Source: JACRDG01 sp963760985 (GTDB lineage: Bacteria; Desulfobacterota; Desulfomonilia; Desulfomonilales; Desulfomonilaceae). Taken from it: 64,000 nt of DNA. The number at the start of each line of letters is the position of its first letter. The stretch's first letter is position 1. Shown one piece after another: positions 30,613 through 38,632 of this stretch. A program made the position numbers and the translations under genes. Below the pieces are notes generated by a model. The model searched no databases, was not told where the DNA came from, and worked only from the letters and a program-made list of their open reading frames with translations. The stretch lies in the NCBI GenBank assembly GCA_963760985.1, contig CAVXFM010000017.1, positions 248,001-312,000 on the forward strand, read 5' to 3'.

Positions 30613-30712
30613 ATTCTTCCTCCTTCTTTGTCGGAAATTGGACCCCATTGAACGGGCTCAGACGAACTGCATGTTTCGGTTGCTCACCTTCCACCAGCCT
30701 ATATCATGGATG

Positions 30713-31867
30713 TCACTTCCCGGTGTAAGAGAACGGCCAGAGGTTGTAGTAATTCTTGAATTGCCAGTAACGATAGGAAATGCCATTGGGTTCATAGATA
30801 AGGAAGAAAATGACTGCCAGGCCGAACGCAGCGTCCTTGAAAAACACCACTTTGGTGGTGACCCACGCCCAGCTTGGATACGAGGCCATCAGAAAGTCGC
30901 TCGCGTTGCTGGTGGTCAACTCCAACAACTTGAACACCACCACCACGAACGCGGAACCAAAAACGAGCCCCTGAATGCTTCCCACGCCGCCGATAAGGAT
31001 GATTCCGACCCACAGAAGCGACTCACCCCATCCATAGTGCTCCGGGCTGACGAAGAATAACGTGCTGATATAGAACGATCCTGCGATTCCTGCGAAAAAG
31101 CCCGCGACGAAAAAGGCATACAGCTTGTACGCCACAATATTGACGCCCATGGTTTCCGCAGCGATGTCGTTGTCCCGAATCGCAACCCACGCTCGACCCA
31201 TTCGGGATCGCATCAAATTCCCCGTTGCCAAGAGGCACAACGCGATGAGAAAAATGGCGAAGTAATAAATCTTTATGTCAGAGTTAATCTCGAACGACCC
31301 GATCATGGAACTGGCATCCAGGGCCCACGGACCAATAGTCATGGTTCCCGGCGGTATGGCAAAGGCCTGACCTCGGCCCCCTATCCGGCTGACGTACTGG
31401 GTCAGGACGAGGTCCACGGTAATGAACTGAGCCGCCATGGTGGTCATGATCAGGTAGAAACCCTTCACTCTCGCAGAAGGAAGACCGAAGAGCACGGACC
31501 ACAGGCCGGCAAGAATTGCTGCACACACCATGCTGATCGGGTATACCAGGCCTGCGTCCACAACGAACTGGGGCCATGGCACAAAGAGCATCATGATTGC
31601 GCTGCAATAGCCCCCCACCGCCACAAAAGCCGCATGGCCGAGAGTAATCTGACCGCAGTACCCGATGAGGAGCTGCACGCCCAGGGCAGCGAGGATGTAA
31701 TAGGACACGTTGTGCGCCACTGCGACCCATCGTGCTTCCACCACCCATGGGAAAATGAGGAGCGCAATCACCATGGCGATCATCTTTCCCTTGATGAAGC
31801 GGGTTCGCCACCATTGTTGATCCTGCTGGTAGGACTCGAAATACTGGCCGCACGGAAGATAACTCAT
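30713..31867 (-). CDS. livM: Branched-chain-type ABC transporter permease LivM
   Basis: 384 residues with about ten membrane segments; LGHAAFVAVGGYCSAIMM and GRAWVAIRDNDIAAETMGVN are the conserved LivM motifs (the second is the coupling EAA-like loop). The start lies 3 bases after the livH stop, showing tight translational coupling. It forms the inner-membrane channel with LivH. Confidence 0.93.
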   Translation of the reverse strand: MSYLPCGQYFESYQQDQQWWRTRFIKGKMIAMVIALLIFPWVVEARWVAVAHNVSYYILAALGVQLLIGYCGQITLGHAAFVAVGGYCSAIMMLFVPWPQFVVDAGLVYPISMVCAAILAGLWSVLFGLPSARVKGFYLIMTTMAAQFITVDLVLTQYVSRIGGRGQAFAIPPGTMTIGPWALDASSMIGSFEINSDIKIYYFAIFLIALCLLATGNLMRSRMGRAWVAIRDNDIAAETMGVNIVAYKLYAFFVAGFFAGIAGSFYISTLFFVSPEHYGWGESLLWVGIILIGGVGSIQGLVFGSAFVVVVFKLLELTTSNASDFLMASYPSWAWVTTKVVFFKDAAFGLAVIFFLIYEPNGISYRYWQFKNYYNLWPFSYTGK

Positions 31868-31870
31868 GGA

Positions 31871-32791
31871 CTAAACCCTTTCTATCCGTTCCCAACCCCA
31901 CAAACCATAGGGTTTGAACAGGAGAAAAATAATCATAAACACAAACGGAGCCACGTCTTTGCTGCCTGGAACCACCGTATCCAGGTACCCGCCTGCAAGG
32001 TTTTGCAAGACTCCTATGGTTATCCCGCCGACAATGGCGCCAGGGACCGAGTTGAGCCCACCGAAGACCACCACAGGGAGGACCAGCAGTCCCCAATGTC
32101 CGACCGAGTAGTTAAGTCCGTTAATGTTTCCCAGGAGAGTCCCACCAACTCCGGCAGACATGAACGCTATGCCCCACGCCAGGGCGTACACGAACTTGGC
32201 GCTCACCCCCAGTGACAGGGCGGCCATCTCGTCATCCGCGCACGCCTGCATCGAAAGTCCCCAGCGAGTGTACTTAAAGAAACAGACAAATATCACCATC
32301 AGCAGGAGCGAAGCGATGAAGCTCCACAAATAGACGCGGCCGATGGGGATGCCGAAAATGATGAAGTTGTCGATGGCGAACAAGCGGGGCTCGAAAATCT
32401 GGGTGTCCGTGGGCCATATCATGAAAATGACCCCTTTGAAAAAGAACGACAGCCCCACCGTGACCATGATCACTGCCAGGACCGGCTCGCCGATCATCTT
32501 TCTGAGGAAGATCCGTTCGGTCAGAAGTCCCAAAATGAGCCCGATCACCAGCGTGCATGCCAGGGCAAGCAGGAATGGATACGTGAGCGCGACGTGCGGC
32601 ATTTGCGCCACGAACATGGCGTAGAGCGTCAGACATACGTAACCGCCAATCATGGTCAGTTCGCCCATCGCCAGATTGAGCACGCCAGAACATTTGTAAA
32701 TGAGCACCCAGCCCAGGGCGACGAGAGCATAAATGGAGCCCAGCATCACGCCGGTAATGACGAGTTGGACGAAGATGTTCAGCTTCTCCAT
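31871..32791 (-). CDS. livH: Branched-chain-type ABC transporter permease LivH
   Basis: 306 residues, about eight membrane segments. LGSIYALVALGWVLIYKCSG at the N-terminus and MQACADDEMAALSLGVSAKF (coupling loop) are typical of LivH. It begins immediately after the stop of the acyl-CoA ligase gene, so translation of the two is coupled. It partners LivM. Confidence 0.93.
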   Translation of the reverse strand: MEKLNIFVQLVITGVMLGSIYALVALGWVLIYKCSGVLNLAMGELTMIGGYVCLTLYAMFVAQMPHVALTYPFLLALACTLVIGLILGLLTERIFLRKMIGEPVLAVIMVTVGLSFFFKGVIFMIWPTDTQIFEPRLFAIDNFIIFGIPIGRVYLWSFIASLLLMVIFVCFFKYTRWGLSMQACADDEMAALSLGVSAKFVYALAWGIAFMSAGVGGTLLGNINGLNYSVGHWGLLVLPVVVFGGLNSVPGAIVGGITIGVLQNLAGGYLDTVVPGSKDVAPFVFMIIFLLFKPYGLWGWERIERV

Positions 32792-34750
32792 TTACTTCTT
32801 CCCTCCTGCCTGCGCAACGTTCTGGAGTCTAATATCCGCCTTGATTTCTACGACCCTTCCATCCTCATACGTGATGGCAGTCTCGTTATGGACCATGTTC
32901 TCCTGCGTATAAAGGGCATTGATGATGTCCTGGTAGCGATTCTCAACGAACGCACGCCGGATCTTTCGGGTTCGGGTCAGCTCATCGTCGTCTGCGTCGA
33001 ACTCTTTGAACAGATTCGCGAATCGTGTAATCTTGGCCGGTTCCGGAAGCGTGCGGTTTACCTCTGAAATCGCCCTTTCCACGAGATCGTAGACTTTCGG
33101 CTCCTGGGCAAGCTCCGTGTAGCTGGTGTAGTTGATTCCATTATCCTCGGCCCACTTGCCTACGGTGTTGTAATCGATGCATACGATCGTGATCACATAG
33201 GGCTTTTGATGACCCACGACCAGAGCGTCTTTTATGTACGGGCTGAACTTGAGGCGAGCCTCCAGAAACTGGGGTGAGAACTTGCGCCCGTCGTTGAGGA
33301 TCATGATGTCTTTGGACCGGTCGAATACCACCAGGTGGCCGTCCGCATCGATGAACCCTGTGTCTCCCGAATAGAGCCAGCCGTCCTTGAGGGCCTTCTC
33401 GGTTTCCTCGGGCATCTTGTAATACCCCACGAACACCGAGGGGCTCTTGGACAGAATCTCATCGGTTTCCGTGAGTTTGATCTCAGTGTCCGGAAGCGGA
33501 GTTCCCACCGTATCGAACTTCACGTTCCCGTCACGGTGAACCACAGAAATCCCTGCGATCTCCGTCTGGCCGTAAATCTGTTTGAGGTTCACCCCAATGG
33601 CATGGAAAAAACGGAAGTGGTCCGGCCCCATTGCTGCGCCGCCGGTGTACGCGTGCCGGACCTTGCTCAGGCCCAGATGATCCCTGATTTTTGCGTAGCA
33701 GGTCCACTCCCCTATCGTGCGCAACAGTTTCCAGTGGACGGGAACAGGTTTCTTCTCAAAAAGCAAGTCCGCGTAATAATATCCGATCTTCATGCTCCAT
33801 TCATAGAGCTTGCGTTTGAGCCACGATGCATCAAGGTGCTTGACCTGCACGGTCCGGGTGTATTGTTCGTAGAGGCGGGGAGGGGCAAACATCACGTGAG
33901 GGCCGATCTCCCGCACGTTGACCTGAGCAGTCTCCGGTTCTTCAGGGAAGTTTATGGTGAAACCCACCTGCAGGCCGCAGGAAATCGACATCATCTGTTC
34001 GCCGATCCACGCAAAGGGAAGGTAAGAGACAAAGTCGTCGGTGGGCAAGCACGGGTCTACTCGCATGAGATTTTGTCCCATGGTGAGCATGTTGTAGTGG
34101 GTCAAGAGAGCGCCCTTGGGTACTGAAGTGGTTCCTGAGGTGTAGAAGAGAAGGCACACGTCGTCACCCTTGCCTCGTGCGATGTGTCGATCGAACAGGC
34201 CGGGATCTTCCTTTTCTTTTTCCTTGCCGAGCCGCATCACTTCTTTGAGGCTAATGAGCATCGGGTCGTCGTAATGCCGCAGGCCTTTGGGGTCGTCCCA
34301 AATGATCTTCTCCAATTTTGGGCATTTATCCCTGATCGCGAGGGCCTTGTCCACCTCTTCTTGTCCCTCCGCGACATAAAACTTGGAATCCGAGTGGTCT
34401 ACGATGTACTGGACTTCGTCCATCAGGGAGTCCTGAAACAACCAGACCCCGATTCCTCCGACGCACATGGCGGCCATCTCGGTCCACAAGGCTTCCGGCC
34501 TGTTGTCGCCGATCATGATCACTTTGTCATTGGGCTGCAGCCCCAAGCTGAGCATTCCCAACGCGATGTGCTTGACGTTCTCGAGGTATTGCGTCCATGT
34601 GATCGGCATCCAGATGCCGTATTCCTTTTCTCGCATGGCCACTTTATCGCTCCCGAACTTGTTGCACTGGCGGACAAACAGTTTTGGCAAGGTCAGGGCT
34701 TTGGTGATTTCGATCTCGTCTCGATAACTGTGCTCATCTGCGGCTGACAT
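32792..34750 (-). CDS. AMP-forming acyl-CoA synthetase inside the liv operon
   Basis: 652 residues, the length of long-chain acyl-CoA synthetases. It should activate a carboxylic acid with ATP and CoA. The P-loop is YTSGTTSVPKGALLTH; IYGQTEIAGI and WLYSGDTGFIDADGHLVVFD are the A5/A7-type motifs, and KDIMILNDGRKFSP is the C-terminal hinge. The start overlaps the end of livG by 17 bases and the stop abuts livH, so it is part of the transporter transcript. This suggests the imported substrate is an acid that is activated on entry. Substrate chain length or aromaticity cannot be told from sequence. Confidence 0.92.
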   Translation of the reverse strand: MSAADEHSYRDEIEITKALTLPKLFVRQCNKFGSDKVAMREKEYGIWMPITWTQYLENVKHIALGMLSLGLQPNDKVIMIGDNRPEALWTEMAAMCVGGIGVWLFQDSLMDEVQYIVDHSDSKFYVAEGQEEVDKALAIRDKCPKLEKIIWDDPKGLRHYDDPMLISLKEVMRLGKEKEKEDPGLFDRHIARGKGDDVCLLFYTSGTTSVPKGALLTHYNMLTMGQNLMRVDPCLPTDDFVSYLPFAWIGEQMMSISCGLQVGFTINFPEEPETAQVNVREIGPHVMFAPPRLYEQYTRTVQVKHLDASWLKRKLYEWSMKIGYYYADLLFEKKPVPVHWKLLRTIGEWTCYAKIRDHLGLSKVRHAYTGGAAMGPDHFRFFHAIGVNLKQIYGQTEIAGISVVHRDGNVKFDTVGTPLPDTEIKLTETDEILSKSPSVFVGYYKMPEETEKALKDGWLYSGDTGFIDADGHLVVFDRSKDIMILNDGRKFSPQFLEARLKFSPYIKDALVVGHQKPYVITIVCIDYNTVGKWAEDNGINYTSYTELAQEPKVYDLVERAISEVNRTLPEPAKITRFANLFKEFDADDDELTRTRKIRRAFVENRYQDIINALYTQENMVHNETAITYEDGRVVEIKADIRLQNVAQAGGKK

Positions 34751-35534
34751 ATAGATCCTCCACCTCGCCCAGATAGGCCTTGATGACTTCGGGGTTCTCC
34801 TGGACTTCTGCCGGTGTTCCGTCAGCGATTTTTACCCCGAAGTTGAGGGTCATGACTTGGTCCGAAAGGTCCATGACAACCCCCATGTCGTGCTCTACCA
34901 GCACGCAGGTGATTTTCCACCGTTCATCCTCGTTGATATCGACGATGAAACGGGCCATGTCCTCGACCTCTTCCAGGTTTAGGCCGGCCAAAGGCTCGTC
35001 CAGCAGAATGAGATCCGGTTGCAAGGCCAGGGCGCGGGCGAGTTCGATCCGCTTCTGCATTCCATAGGGAAGCATACCGGTGACCTCGTTTCTCACCGCT
35101 TCGATCTCGAGGAGGTCAATGATTTCTTCTTCGATAAACTTCCTCGATTTGATCTCTTCGCGTGAGGTCTTTCCCCAGTAAATAGACGAACTCACTATGC
35201 CCGACCTGAGGTGAATGTGACGTCCCAGCCGGATGTTGTCCAGAACCGTCATGCCCCCGAAAAGCTCGATTTTTTGAAACGTGCGGGAAAGCCCCATAGT
35301 GGCCCGACGGTGAGGCGAGAACTTCGTGATGTCTTCACCTTTGAAGAAAACCTGGCCCTTTTTCGGATGGTACAGCCCATTGATGCAGTTCATCATACAG
35401 GTTTTTCCCGCGCCGTTAGGGCCAATGATCGAAAAGATTTCACCACGTTTGACCTGGAAACTCACATTGGTCAGAGCGGCTACTCCGTGAAACGACAGAA
35501 AGATGTTCTTCACCTCAAGGATGACTTCCGACAT
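34734..35534 (-). CDS. livG: Branched-chain-type ABC transporter ATP-binding protein LivG
   Basis: 266 residues. Walker A GPNGAGKTCM, signature region LPYGMQKRIELARAL, Walker B LILLDEPLAGLN, and the LivG-type long C-terminal segment (VEHDMGVVMDLSDQVMTLNF). It is the first gene of the operon and overlaps the following ligase gene. A sigma-70-like promoter is proposed about 140 bases upstream. Confidence 0.94.
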   Translation of the reverse strand: MSEVILEVKNIFLSFHGVAALTNVSFQVKRGEIFSIIGPNGAGKTCMMNCINGLYHPKKGQVFFKGEDITKFSPHRRATMGLSRTFQKIELFGGMTVLDNIRLGRHIHLRSGIVSSSIYWGKTSREEIKSRKFIEEEIIDLLEIEAVRNEVTGMLPYGMQKRIELARALALQPDLILLDEPLAGLNLEEVEDMARFIVDINEDERWKITCVLVEHDMGVVMDLSDQVMTLNFGVKIADGTPAEVQENPEVIKAYLGEVEDLYVSRR

Positions 35535-35675
35535 TCCGTTTCCCCTTTACGTAGTTCACCACTGAAGTTCAGCCGTTCGTCTTTGCATCCGGTTGTCAGG
35601 CGAATTGTCCGGCGATAGGGGCAGCAATACCCTTGGAAGCCGACACGGGTTTCCCCCGGTCAGGATAGGGCCTGC

Positions 35676-35704
35676 ATCCTAACAAAAGCGACGCGCCAGG
35701 TCAA
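35676..35704 (-). promoter_or_regulatory. Sigma-70-like promoter of the liv operon
   Basis: Minus-strand TTGACC (35699-35704), 17-base spacer, TAGGAT (35676-35681). It would give a leader of about 135 bases before livG. Confidence 0.5.
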
Positions 35705-36123
35705 CCTTGTTGTCCGCTCCTGACCAAAGCGTTTCGCTTTTCCTGCAACTCTCGAATTTTCGACTCGTCATGCTCTCCTCGGATGTAAGTGAGGAGTCCG
35801 GAAGATGGGGACGCTATCGGCGTACACAGGTTCGCTCCGGCGTTGCTGACATCCGGCGCGTCCCGCTGCGAGACGTGGCACTGGCTGAATGGGGCACATG
35901 CCGAACCGATCCACTCGGCATAGGGTCGCTCGCGTTCGCTCGGGCCAAGATGAGGCGAACACCTGATGCCGCGGATAAAAGGTAGGGCTCGCAATGCCGA
36001 CCTGCCCGGCATAGGCCCTTGAAATGCGCCATTCCTCTCTGTCTGCTCGTGCTCAGTCACGAATCGCGCCGAGCCCGCCCGTGTCAGCGTCGTGGTAACG
36101 CGTCCATCATGGAGAAAGTCGTG

Positions 36124-36153
36124 TTGAAAAGTCAAGCCGAAAAATGCTATACA
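36124..36153 (+). promoter_or_regulatory. Sigma-70-like promoter of the hydratase operon
   Basis: TTGAAA (36124-36129), 18-base spacer, TATACA (36148-36153). The leader to the ATG at 36316 would be about 155 bases. Confidence 0.5.
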
Positions 36154-36315
36154 AGACGACGTCTATGAATTGCCTCGATCATTCCCTGGCATGAGATCCT
36201 CTTTGGTTCTGGCTTCCGAGGCCGTTTCCCCTTTATCGGATGGCCCCAGAGAGGACTAGAAGTTCATATACGTGAACTATTGGACGACAGGGGCTCCATC
36301 TACAGGAGAAAAAGT

Positions 36316-37107
36316 ATGGCTGACGAGAATGTGCTCTTACGGGAGGTACGGGACGGGATTCTCATTCTGACTATCAACCGTCCAACCGCGCTGAACTGCT
36401 TTAACATGCCCTTGCTCAAGCTGTTCGCAGAGACCGTGCAGGAGATCGCGTTTGACCAGGAGGTGAAAGTCGTCATCATCACCGGTTCCACGGAAGGCAA
36501 GAACGCCTTCAGCACGGGAGCGGATCTGAAGGAGAGGGCAGGGATGTCCCCCGACCAGGTCAGGCAGTACATTCAGACGATCCGCAATCTCTTCACCGCA
36601 GTCGAGGAGCTACCCAGGCCGGTAATTGCCGCTGTCAACGGGTACGCGTTCGGTGGGGGCCTGGAACTGGCTTTGGCTTGCGACCTCAGACTGGCAGCAC
36701 GCAGTGCGATAGTGGGATTAACTGAAACCAGCCTTGCCATCATCCCCGGCGCGGGCGGAACCCAGAGGCTGCCACGGGTGGTGGGAATGGCTCGTGCCAA
36801 AGATATGATTTTCAGAGCGCGACGCATTAGTGCTGTCGAAGGATGTGAATACGGTCTGTTCCTCGAAGTGACGGATCCTGACTCACTGCTGCCGCGTTGC
36901 CTGGAGATTGCCGCGGAAATAGCGGCCAATGGCCCGGTAGCCCTAGCCCAAGCAAAGTATGCGATAAATAAAGGGATCGAAGTAAGCCTCCCCGTGGGGT
37001 TGGCTATCGAGTCCAACGCGTATGCAGTGACCATTCCTACCAAGGACCGCACAGAAGGCCTGACCGCATTCAGAGAGAAAAGAAAACCGGTTTATACGGG
37101 AGAATAG
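36316..37107 (+). CDS. Enoyl-CoA hydratase, methylglutaconyl-CoA hydratase-like
   Basis: About 263 residues from the ATG at 36316 (CAGGAGA upstream). Crotonase fold with oxyanion motif AFSTGADLKER, the region GGGLELALACD (first catalytic Glu) and GLTETSLAIIPGAGGTQRLP (second Glu). The last motif and MARAKDMIFRAR are closer to AUH/LiuC methylglutaconyl-CoA hydratases than to short-chain crotonases. In that role it would interconvert 3-methylglutaconyl-CoA and HMG-CoA in leucine or isovalerate metabolism. The next two genes fit the same branch. Specificity is inference from motif similarity and neighbours. Confidence 0.88.
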   Translation: MADENVLLREVRDGILILTINRPTALNCFNMPLLKLFAETVQEIAFDQEVKVVIITGSTEGKNAFSTGADLKERAGMSPDQVRQYIQTIRNLFTAVEELPRPVIAAVNGYAFGGGLELALACDLRLAARSAIVGLTETSLAIIPGAGGTQRLPRVVGMARAKDMIFRARRISAVEGCEYGLFLEVTDPDSLLPRCLEIAAEIAANGPVALAQAKYAINKGIEVSLPVGLAIESNAYAVTIPTKDRTEGLTAFREKRKPVYTGE

Positions 37108-37128
37108 GCACAGGAGGGACCGCGGAAT

Positions 37129-38262
37129 ATGCCAGAACATGAGTTGAACTACCCCAGGAAGGTGCGAGTCGCCGACATAACGGTGCGTGACGGTTTTCAA
37201 CATGAGGAAATCTTCATTCCCACCGACGCGAAGCTCTTCTATTTGGAAGAACTCATCCTTTGCGGGATAAAGCACCTGGAGGTCACCAATCTGGGGAATC
37301 CCGCTTCCATGCCGCAGTTCAAAGACGCGGACGAATTGTTCAAGCGCCTGAGGAATTCCAAGAAACTGTCTCGCGCAGGCATTGACTGGGGCGATTTGGT
37401 CCTCACCGCGATCACCATTCGTGAAAGGGCAGTAGACAGGGCCGTTGCTGCAAAGAAAGAAGGCTGGGGGCCTGACCGCATTCTGATGATGGTCTCCACC
37501 GATGAGGAACACCACTTTGCCAACTCCGGCACCACGCTTCCCAACTACTGGGAGGAGGCGAAACGGTGCATCGAAAAGGCCAAAGACGTGGGAATCTCCA
37601 TGAACGGAACGGTTTCTACCATATGGGGATCGCCGATTTCAGGCCCGACCACGCTGGAAGAGGCCGTGGAGTTTTCAAGACGGTGGCTCGACATTGGGGC
37701 AGCGGACATTGAACATGCCGACCACGACGGCAGCGCTCCACCCAACCAGGTGTATAGGTATTATTCTCTGGTCCTGGAACAGATGCCCGACCCCAGCCTG
37801 CATATTGCGCATTTCCACGTAACCCGCGGATGGGGCAATGCAAATGTGTTGGCTGCTCTGCAGGCGGGCATAACCAATTTTGAGGGGACTCTTGGTGGCC
37901 TGGGCGGTCAGCCGGCAAATTTCATGGATCGGGTTCCGGTCGCGGGCACTGGCGATTACTACTACCGTGATCCGCACTTCGTAGGTTTGCAGTGCATCGA
38001 AGACATGGTGGTGATGATGGACGAGATGGGCATCGAGACGGGAATCGACGTGGATCGACTCCTGAACCTTGGGGTCATGATGGAAAAGACCATCGGTCGA
38101 CGGTTGCGATCGGAATCCATCCTCAACCGGCGCATTCCCAAGCAACCCCGTGACGAGTACAAGAGAAAGGGCCTCTCGGAGCTCAAGACTCGGCTGGGAG
38201 AGGAACCCGGACAGAAATTCCCCCGTGGGTGGGCGGCTACTGCCCAGTACAAGGCACGATAG
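37129..38262 (+). CDS. HMG-CoA lyase-like DRE-TIM metallolyase lacking the catalytic Cys
   Basis: 377 residues, longer than HMG-CoA lyases (about 300). The N-terminus VADITVRDGFQHEE has the RDG of the DRE-TIM family. IAHFHVTRGWGNANVLAAL has the metal-binding His-X-His but Val where Asp normally follows. The signature loop reads GGLGGQPANFM, with Gln in place of the catalytic Cys of GGCP. It is therefore unlikely to be a standard HMG-CoA lyase, although position between a methylglutaconyl-CoA-hydratase-like gene and acetoacetyl-CoA synthetase suggests a related carbon-carbon lyase or condensing reaction. Strong CAGGAGGGAC precedes the ATG; it follows the hydratase by 21 bases. Confidence 0.82.
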   Translation: MPEHELNYPRKVRVADITVRDGFQHEEIFIPTDAKLFYLEELILCGIKHLEVTNLGNPASMPQFKDADELFKRLRNSKKLSRAGIDWGDLVLTAITIRERAVDRAVAAKKEGWGPDRILMMVSTDEEHHFANSGTTLPNYWEEAKRCIEKAKDVGISMNGTVSTIWGSPISGPTTLEEAVEFSRRWLDIGAADIEHADHDGSAPPNQVYRYYSLVLEQMPDPSLHIAHFHVTRGWGNANVLAALQAGITNFEGTLGGLGGQPANFMDRVPVAGTGDYYYRDPHFVGLQCIEDMVVMMDEMGIETGIDVDRLLNLGVMMEKTIGRRLRSESILNRRIPKQPRDEYKRKGLSELKTRLGEEPGQKFPRGWAATAQYKAR

Positions 38263-38632
38263 TGTCCCGAGGCGTCTCGGGAATGGTGGTCATTCTCGGC
38301 AGATCTCTCGCTTTATCGGTCAAAAAGCCGGGGCAACGCCACGTGTGCTCATGAAGCACACGACACGTGATGCTGCGGCCGCGCGATCGTTTCCGATGAT
38401 GCTCGGTATGAAAGAGGAAGCAGGAAACCGCCGGCCGCACCGTGCCCAAGAGCCCACGGTCAAAGGGCGGGAGAAGTAGGCAGATGCGCTGCCACGTCTT
38501 ACCATGTGACGCTGCGTGCTCTTTCGGGAACATGGGCTCGCACGTGTTTTGCGAAGGAATCCCGGAGAAGCCTTCTCTCGCGGAGAAGGTTTCTCCTTTG
38601 AAATCCGATTTTCGAACAAAGGAGGTCTCGAT
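38263..38632. other. Leader region before acetoacetyl-CoA synthetase
   Basis: About 370 bases without a gene. It holds a strong hairpin (38564-38596) and the Shine-Dalgarno AAAGGAGG at about 38618 for the next gene. Confidence 0.5.
38564..38596 (+). promoter_or_regulatory. Strong hairpin in the acetoacetyl-CoA synthetase leader
   Basis: GGAGAAGCCTTCTC pairs with GAGAAGGTTTCTCC over 14 positions (one G-T) around the loop TCGCG. It ends about 22 bases before the Shine-Dalgarno and is followed by only three T. It may be a processing site, attenuator or translation control element. Confidence 0.5.

Larger units (their letters stand above)
35535..36315. other. Divergent control region of the liv operon and the hydratase operon
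   Basis: About 780 bases with no convincing gene. It contains proposed promoters for both directions (35676-35704 on -, 36124-36153 on +). A minus-strand frame ends in KIRELQEKRNALVRSGQQG but has no family support over its length. Confidence 0.5.

Noticed and set aside
35701..36135. 144-codon minus-strand frame ending KIRELQEKRNALVRSGQQG
   Set aside because: The tail faintly recalls the start of carboxyltransferase subunits, but the rest has no family likeness and the frame crosses the proposed liv promoter. It could be a remnant; I cannot support a gene.
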